A DNA stretch of 64,000 nucleotides, from positions 186,001 to 250,000 of the forward strand of contig CANTFL010001482.1 of NCBI GenBank assembly GCA_947650285.1. The letters run 5' to 3'. Shown here piece after piece: positions 57,601 through 64,000 of the stretch. Under the pieces are notes generated by a model. That model saw only the letters and a program-made list of their open reading frames with translations. It did not search any database and was not told the origin of the DNA. The stretch comes from Hyaloperonospora brassicae (lineage: Eukaryota > Oomycota > Peronosporomycetes > Peronosporales > Peronosporaceae). Position 1 is the stretch's first letter. The number at the start of each line of letters is the position of its first letter. Both the position numbers and the translations under genes were made by a program.

Positions 57601-60260
57601 ACTACACCAAATATCTTGTCATACACACTTAATGATGCATCTAAGGAGTATATACAACAGTGGTGTAGTCGGCCTGGCATGTCTGGTGACGTTAATCATA
57701 TGACCATCATAATTAATGCCTTTACTTTTCATGTTGGTCCGTTGTCAATGTATTGTCGCTCGTAAGTATCAGTTGTTTACAAATGAAGAACACAACTGAA
57801 GCACACTTATAATTTGAACTACTCGTGCTTCCGTTTTTAGTCCCAATATCTAGTGAATGATTCGACGTATCAAAGCGTTATCGATCAAATCTATTATTTC
57901 CATAGTAAATATCTGAGCGGTTGTCAGGCGATAGCCAGCGCCTTCTTCATATTGTTTAATATTCCTCAAACCACAAAATATCGTTGCCAAAATAGCTAGA
58001 AAGAGACAATCATCAGATTACTCAGCAGAGAGAGCTTTTCTTCCCGAGTTTTAGCAAAGATTAATCGACTGCCTCCTTTTAGCACAAATATACCTTTTTT
58101 ATAAAAAATGTTAGAAAAAGGTTCCCTCTATAACAATTTAAATAAAACGACGGAATTGCGGAACCAGGAGGCACACACAGTAGATGTGATATGTCGACAT
58201 AGACCGCTAATTTAGCATCGTGTGAATGCATACTGAGATAATGCGACCGTTTATGGTTTTTGAAGACCTGCTGCCCAAGGCTGTACAGATTTGCTTGGAC
58301 AGAAATCATCCTAGTCAGGGACTTTGTCCTCAAGTAAGAAAGCGAAGCAAAATTTAATATAGGAGTTTAAACCTCTCCCCATACATTTGCGTTTATATGA
58401 ACTGAGAGGTCCGGGGCCATTCTGGTGCGATAAGATGGGGCAATATCTTATGTACGACCCTACCCAAAATCCCTTGGTTTAACGCTTTTATAGTTGTCCT
58501 TTCCGCAGCGTATGATGACGGACCATTTGTAGCTGTTTCGTTCACAACCAGTTGCATTTTGTTTTGGCAATGAAGTCTTTGGGTTTTTATGCCTATCGTG
58601 TGAGTGACCTAGCCCACTGTCAAATTATCTGTCGCAAAATTATTTTATATTCGTCAATAAGCACTTTTAAACCTCGTTTACAGCCGCGTTTTAATAAGTG
58701 ATTCTGAACTATTTGTCGTCTCTTGTTTCAGATCGAAAACCTGCAACAATGATTTCTCAAATACCTAAAAGCACAGATTGACAGTGTTGCGATTCTCAAT
58801 ATCGGTGGAGTTGGATGTCTGTAATACGTGCAGCTGCCACCAAGAACGTATGAACTCGAGGTGGAGCGTGAGGTTAGGTTAAGATAATCTCTACTTGATT
58901 TTTGATGCATTTATCATTGGTGGGTTTCCTGATATGCTGTAAGGCGCATTCGTGATCTCTTAAAATCTCTATACTGTCTAGTCCCGTAAAGTATGCCTTC
59001 AAATATTCCCTATTATTGACATAGTACATATTAAGCCTCCTGTACGCCTGACCCTGGTCTGGAACTGTGTAGTCACACACTTTGTATATGGTGTGGTACT
59101 TCGTCAGGTCCAACTCGTGCTTAAGTCAAACATTGTATTTAAAGAATTATTTGGTCGAAAACTAGTAATAAAAGATTGTTTAAAAACCATTGGTTCGTGA
59201 TTTGTGGTGGGTTTATTGTACGTACGATTATGCTAAGCATGAAATGATTAGTCGTTTCGCCACCCAGATAAGTGTGGTGGTCGCTAATTATTCTTATATT
59301 CGCAGCTTCAAAAATATTGACTCCTTTGCAGGCTTGGATATAGACGCATACACGCTGACAAGGCCACCGTCTTTCCATCAAAGTTTTCTGTAGGGACGTA
59401 AAGTAAATCGACAATATATCGGGCGAATATATTAGGATTGCCATGTTAGAATCAAGAGTGGGAATGGAGCAGATTGTAATTCCTCCATTGAGAAGTTTTA
59501 GCGCGGCGCACTATAGATTAGATCTGGGCACCTTAGAAATGTCTGACACCTCATTGTACTCGTACATACAATAATTCTCTCTCAATTAAATTTAGGTTGC
59601 GTGCGTTTCATGCACACACATGGCTATAATGGGGATTCGGCGATGCTTTCGATTAAATGAACAAATGGGTCGCTCCGGTTTTTGATGTGTTCCCAAGGAC
59701 TCGCACATTTTGTGTAAATAGGACAAACGTTTGTTCGACCAAAAGCATTAATTCCGGCATCCGCCTCGTCAATTATACATATTATCTTGTATTTAACAGC
59801 GTATCAGCCCGCCCCGCTGATTTGAAGGTGTATAAATATACGAGGAGAGGATATATTGTTCTTGATTCTCTACGAGCAAATGACAGTCAATTAAGGAATG
59901 TTGACAATATCACCGCCTCGCCGTTTCTGCGGTGAGGTCACCTGTATTGGGCAGCCGGTGGCCATAATGAGTGAAAGCTGCAATACTTTATCTATTTGAA
60001 AGGTGATCCGTTATCTATACTCGTATCTCGCTTATTACCACTCACCCTTTATTATATAAAACCCGGTATATCGCTCTCGCGCTATAACAGGATTGATGTA
60101 AGTTTAAAGAAAGTATCAGAACGCAAATTGCCAAGCGAAAATATAACTTTTTTGAAAGTATACATGCATTCTGACGATTTTTAGTTCTACTCTATAATGT
60201 TTGAATCCTCGCGAGCGCTACAATGTCCAAGTATTGATAACTTACCTTTGTGGGTGACAT
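51688..60260. other. AT-rich intergenic sequence, no supported gene
   Basis: Over 8.5 kb only short ORFs (up to 116 codons, 52,370-52,720 minus) occur, with no recognisable domain, codon pattern or frame continuity. No LTR core box, tandem array, tRNA or rRNA was noticed. Weak coding-like traces at 58,874-59,113 and 59,139-59,444 (minus) were not identified. Old, unrecognisable transposon remnants are likely. Confidence 0.6.
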
Positions 60261-60283
60261 TAGTGCATCCATTTTTTTCAGTA

Positions 60284-60614
60284 TTAATAGTATCAAAATA
60301 TATGAATGCAGTCTCTGCGGGAGTTGGAAAACGTTGCCGACATATGTTTTGTATACCTGCTTCTTTGCAGTCACTTAACCGACGGTAAGGCAAGAAAAAA
60401 TCATCACCACTTTCAACTGCGATACATTTCCGCTGAGTAGAACTCTGCGATTGTAATTTATCGATTGATGCCCAAGAGCACCAACGAGACGCCCGGGGAC
60501 ATGTTGGACAGATAAATTATGTCCCTTTGCTACTGGTAGCACATCTAGATGGTGAAGGCTTAACTGCTGTACGTAAAGGTTTCCCTCTTCATATTTTTGG
60601 TGTTTGCGCTTCAT
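60284..60614 (-). pseudogene. Unidentified coding trace in the 2.26-kb repeat (copy 2)
   Basis: It is the same minus-strand trace as in copy 1: MKRKHQKYEEGNLYVQQL at the right and LPYRRLSDCKEAGIQNICRQ at the left, in different frames. Family unknown. Confidence 0.3.
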
Positions 60615-62054
60615 TTTTTATTCAATTGACTTGGGTGGTATGCGCATTATCTGTTATCAAGGAGGCTGCATTAATTACCAGTGCATAGCGAATGATTGAA
60701 GCTGATGTAAGTGATGTTCTGATTGTAGAGGTATGTGTGATAATAAAAGTCTTTTTATGCAAGCGAGATCAGTACTAGTGTGTACATTTCCAGTAATTAG
60801 ATAAGTCAATCCAAATATTATATAGAGGAGGGCGAGTAACGAATAGCGGCTCCCTATAGAAATTATAACAATCTAGTGGTATAACGCCTCCAAAATAGAA
60901 TACCGAGATACCATATTCATATGACTGATTTTGGTGACCTGTACATCAAAGCCTCGCAATAATCTTTGGCACGCATGGTGAATTATATATAGGCATTAAT
61001 GATTGACCAGGAGACCCGGCGGGTTGGCGCGCATCAGGAAGAAAATAACAATATCCTAAGGTACGTTTACTTGTTTGCTTAATATGACCACATCGCGTGT
61101 CCCTCGCTCAATGGTACATGTCATCGGTGACGACTATACATAGTTCGGAGTCGTCAATACTACCTGCCATATTGATCACTGGCGTCTTCCAAGATAGCTG
61201 TGTTATATTATCTTGGTAAACTTTTTGTATATGCATAATCGGCATCGTTCACTCGTTAACTGCTTATTCTTCCCACTTCGTGCCGTTCCTCATTTAAAAT
61301 AAGGGCACCAAATTAGTTACCAATTTATCTAGATGAGATGCGTACATCCATCGCAAATTTTTTCAGATTTTTTCTGATCTTATTTGGCTACCATGAGAAG
61401 CGGTATATCTTATTCCTCTCGGTCAGGTTGCTCGTCTTTGCGGCCTTTAAATGATCATTGGATCTTTCGCTAGAAAGTATTTTGCTTGCGGCAAATTTTG
61501 GAACCCACTACTTGGCCGATGTTATGACTTTTTTTAATCGGGCTTGCCCCCCCAACTAACCTCTAATCGTCTCTTTGTATGGCTGATTGTAGTCACTCTT
61601 TTGTTATTTCGCCGGTGCAAGTTATTGTGGAGAGTTCAAGATAGAATGACCCGGCTGTGATTAATAGTACTCGCGTCCTAGACGAAGTTATCGACCGTGT
61701 CTTACATAAGCTGCAAGATACACAGCTTACTATATCGATCTTTGATGTGACGCACGCCTCTGCATTCATTTGAACTCCGGCGTATGAAAAGAGCTATATC
61801 ACGGCAGTTATTCTACCACAGCAATTTCGCCCTATCGCATGTGCTTATTATCTTGAAAACCGAGTTCTGTCCATTTCGAATTTTTATTGAATACCGTCAA
61901 TTATCTTCCAAATGAGCTTCTACCTCCCTCCTACATGTATTTGCGGTCGTCTCTAACATTAAGCTACAGCATTTTACTTCTCGGAACTCACATTATGTTT
62001 ACATTTTCACACACTATAGCTCTAAGACTTTACAATTAGTTTGTATTCGCCTAA

Positions 62055-62518
62055 TGTAACGAGGCACGCTCTTAGCAGATGACTGGCAAGACCCTGTTAT
62101 AACATTGCACAATGCTGCGTACTTGACGTCACGCGCACGTGGCGTGCGGAAGCGCGACGGAGTGAACATAACTCATAAGATCTGTTTAAGGGAAATGTAA
62201 AACTGGGTTTGATGTAGTTATGTTTCGATAAAAAGAACCATCTTTGTCTTGATCCGACTATATTAAACTACATTTCTCCTATGTGGGTTTCTTGCTCGCC
62301 ACCCATTGCGCGCGTCCAGCAACACTTGGTGGATATATTGGTTCTTGTAGCGTCTACATCAACTAACAAGTAAAGAACCCAAGAACGTTACCCTCGGTGG
62401 TATTATTCCGCCAACATCACCTATGCCCGAGTAATGGTAATCAAAATACATTAAAATAAATCATATTTAAAAATGATACATTTGTATCAAATCTATGTTA
62501 CGGGCTCATCCCGCTACA
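62055..62518 (-). mobile_element. 464-bp LTR without attached element (copy 2)
   Basis: On the minus strand it starts TGTAGCGGGATGAGCCCG and ends TGCCTCGTTACA. The core box is at 62,304-62,316 (reverse strand). Flanks are CCTAA on the left and TCCAA on the right, which share three of five bases; a decayed target duplication is possible but unproven. No polypurine tract or internal region adjoins it, so it appears as a solo LTR. Confidence 0.8.
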
Positions 62519-64000
62519 TCCAAGATCTTCTTGTGTACAGCGGACACTCACCTATCAACTTAACCTGCTGAATGAATGATTTTTGCCCAAATTAAATACT
62601 TCACATAGCAGAATTCGATACCATAATACCGAAGACGCACTCATGGTAGTTGATGATTTTGACCATGAAGGCCCAACGAAACTTGCTTACGGTCATGCGC
62701 GATCTCCAATTACGAATCATGTTCCGTTTAATCAATCGCTGTTGTATTTTCTTTTCATAAAATATTTAATCATACGTGATAGGTGGCCCGTGCAAACACT
62801 GCACTACCGCCATTTATACGGAGCAATAGATTTACTTTGACTGTGCTACGCTCTCGACGTTAAACGTCGTTCACTTACGCTATAATCCCATGATCAGCAC
62901 GTCCTTGACGCAGACGCCTGAGATTCACTCAAACACAAGATATTTTGCAAAGCTCTTTCCTTTCCATTTTATCTGAATCCCTACTATTCGTTTGTCACAC
63001 GTGTTTCGCCATCATTCTTTATCAGCTCTGAGCCAATTGCAACACCATTACTTATAATCTTCATCGCCCTCATTCGCTGACCTTCACATGCTCAGTCTAC
63101 ATGCCACCTTTGCTGCACATATACATTATGTTCGCATCACCAAAACTGCAGCAGTCTGTTATTTTGATCAGATTGTCCCTTTTTGCGTACCGAAAGCAAT
63201 GAAAAGGTCATCTTACGCCAATTTTATTGTCTCCTTGCTACCTGCAATGCTTTTAAACTTGGCCCCGTCTATTATTTTCGCGACAAGATTGGGTGATCTA
63301 TGTACGCTCAATCTTTCGTGTGATATTAATAGGAATGAAATAGATAGACGTAATATATAAAATAATGTTCTAGGCCTGGATAGCGTTTTATGTGAATGAT
63401 TTGGTCGATGGTAGACAATAAGGTTAACACTTTTCGCTGCCGCAGCAGCACTCGTGGATTCATCGATGCTACGCTAACTTCTTTTTCAAAATGTCGCGAT
63501 ATATTATCCACGGTCAACCATCACATCAACCTATCTGCATCCCCCAAAAGGGTTTATCTGATTTTCTCGCCCTCCGAGATGAAGAAATTTACGATCTAGA
63601 TAAGGATTCATTGATTTATTTCTATAATGTATATTTCGTGCGGGGTGGAAGAAACTCTAAATTTTCGTACACGCACAGTTAATATTGACTCCGCTTGTGA
63701 TACTATATATGACTATATATGATCAAGAAGATACATAATTACTGCTTCGTGACAATATGTATATAGCTGCTTCGTGATGCTTTAATAAACGCGGCATTGA
63801 AATAGATTTTACTTATCGCATATACATCATATAAATGATGGGATGCAAATTTTAGTGTTGCACTCGGTATAAAATATCTTGTATCAGTCGATACTTAATA
63901 ACGAGTCACAATCGACCACAGATGATGGCTTCGCAGTACATGTAAATTTTGTCTCACACCTCTATCGCCTGGGATCATCTCGTCTAATAGGATAATTACA
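62519..64000. other. AT-rich sequence at the right edge, no supported gene
   Basis: ORFs are at most 90 codons (63,088-63,360 plus) and none shows a recognisable domain. No repeat shared with the rest of the window was noticed. Confidence 0.55.

Larger units (their letters stand above)
60261..62518. repeat. 2.26-kb dispersed repeat, copy 2
   Basis: It has the same orientation as copy 1 (28,877-31,136) and is nearly identical along its whole length, with scattered substitutions and small indels (for example near 61,550 and 61,720). It ends at the outer edge of its LTR (62,518); beyond that the sequence is unrelated to copy 1's continuation. Confidence 0.93.

Noticed and set aside
62050..62523. 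CCTAA / TCCAA as target duplication of the solo LTR
   Set aside because: Only three of five bases agree, and copy 1 of the repeat gives no support.

Overview
The window looks like nuclear DNA of an oomycete, most likely a plant-parasitic member of the Peronosporales such as a downy mildew. Two things point there. First, two lineages of Ty3/gypsy chromoviral retrotransposon are present whose gag, pol and antisense ORF sequences look like those common in Phytophthora and its relatives. Second, the only convincing host gene encodes a secreted protein with a degenerate RXLR-type motif (QRLG) followed by EER. No prokaryotic operon, CRISPR array, tRNA or rRNA was recognised. Species is not determined.

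Layout. (1) 1-18,225: a head-to-tail satellite of 20 complete units of about 881 bp plus a divergent partial unit; it runs off the left edge. Each unit is related to the LTR of the element that follows. (2) 18,226-28,875: a heavily mutated gypsy element (family A) with gag, protease, RT, two RNase H domains, integrase, chromodomain, an antisense ORF and a 3' LTR. Its LTR-gag-protease part (18,226-20,080) is inverted relative to the rest. (3) 28,877-31,136: first copy of a 2.26-kb repeat whose right end is an LTR; the second copy is at 60,261-62,518. (4) 30,673-47,151, minus strand: an older gypsy element of family B, split by (5) a younger family B element on the plus strand, 38,202-46,188, with 392-bp LTRs and a 5-bp target duplication TTGCT that interrupts the older copy's gag. 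(6) 47,152-49,139: no recognisable gene. (7) 49,140-51,131, minus strand: intact 663-residue candidate effector with about seventeen 15-residue repeats and a C-terminal basic nuclear-localisation-like cluster. (8) 51,237-51,687: solo LTR starting 105 bp upstream of the effector's start codon. (9) 51,688-60,260 and 62,519-64,000: AT-rich sequence without supported genes.

The main points of interest are the LTR-derived satellite continuous with a degenerate gypsy element; an inversion that can be reconstructed from a protein read across its breakpoints; long antisense coiled-coil ORFs downstream of pol in both gypsy families, one overlapping the chromodomain in antisense; a series of hairpins in family B LTRs whose stems change sequence but keep pairing; a likely chimeric older element with unlike LTRs; and the repeat-rich effector beside an LTR. 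Every retroelement here carries inactivating lesions.
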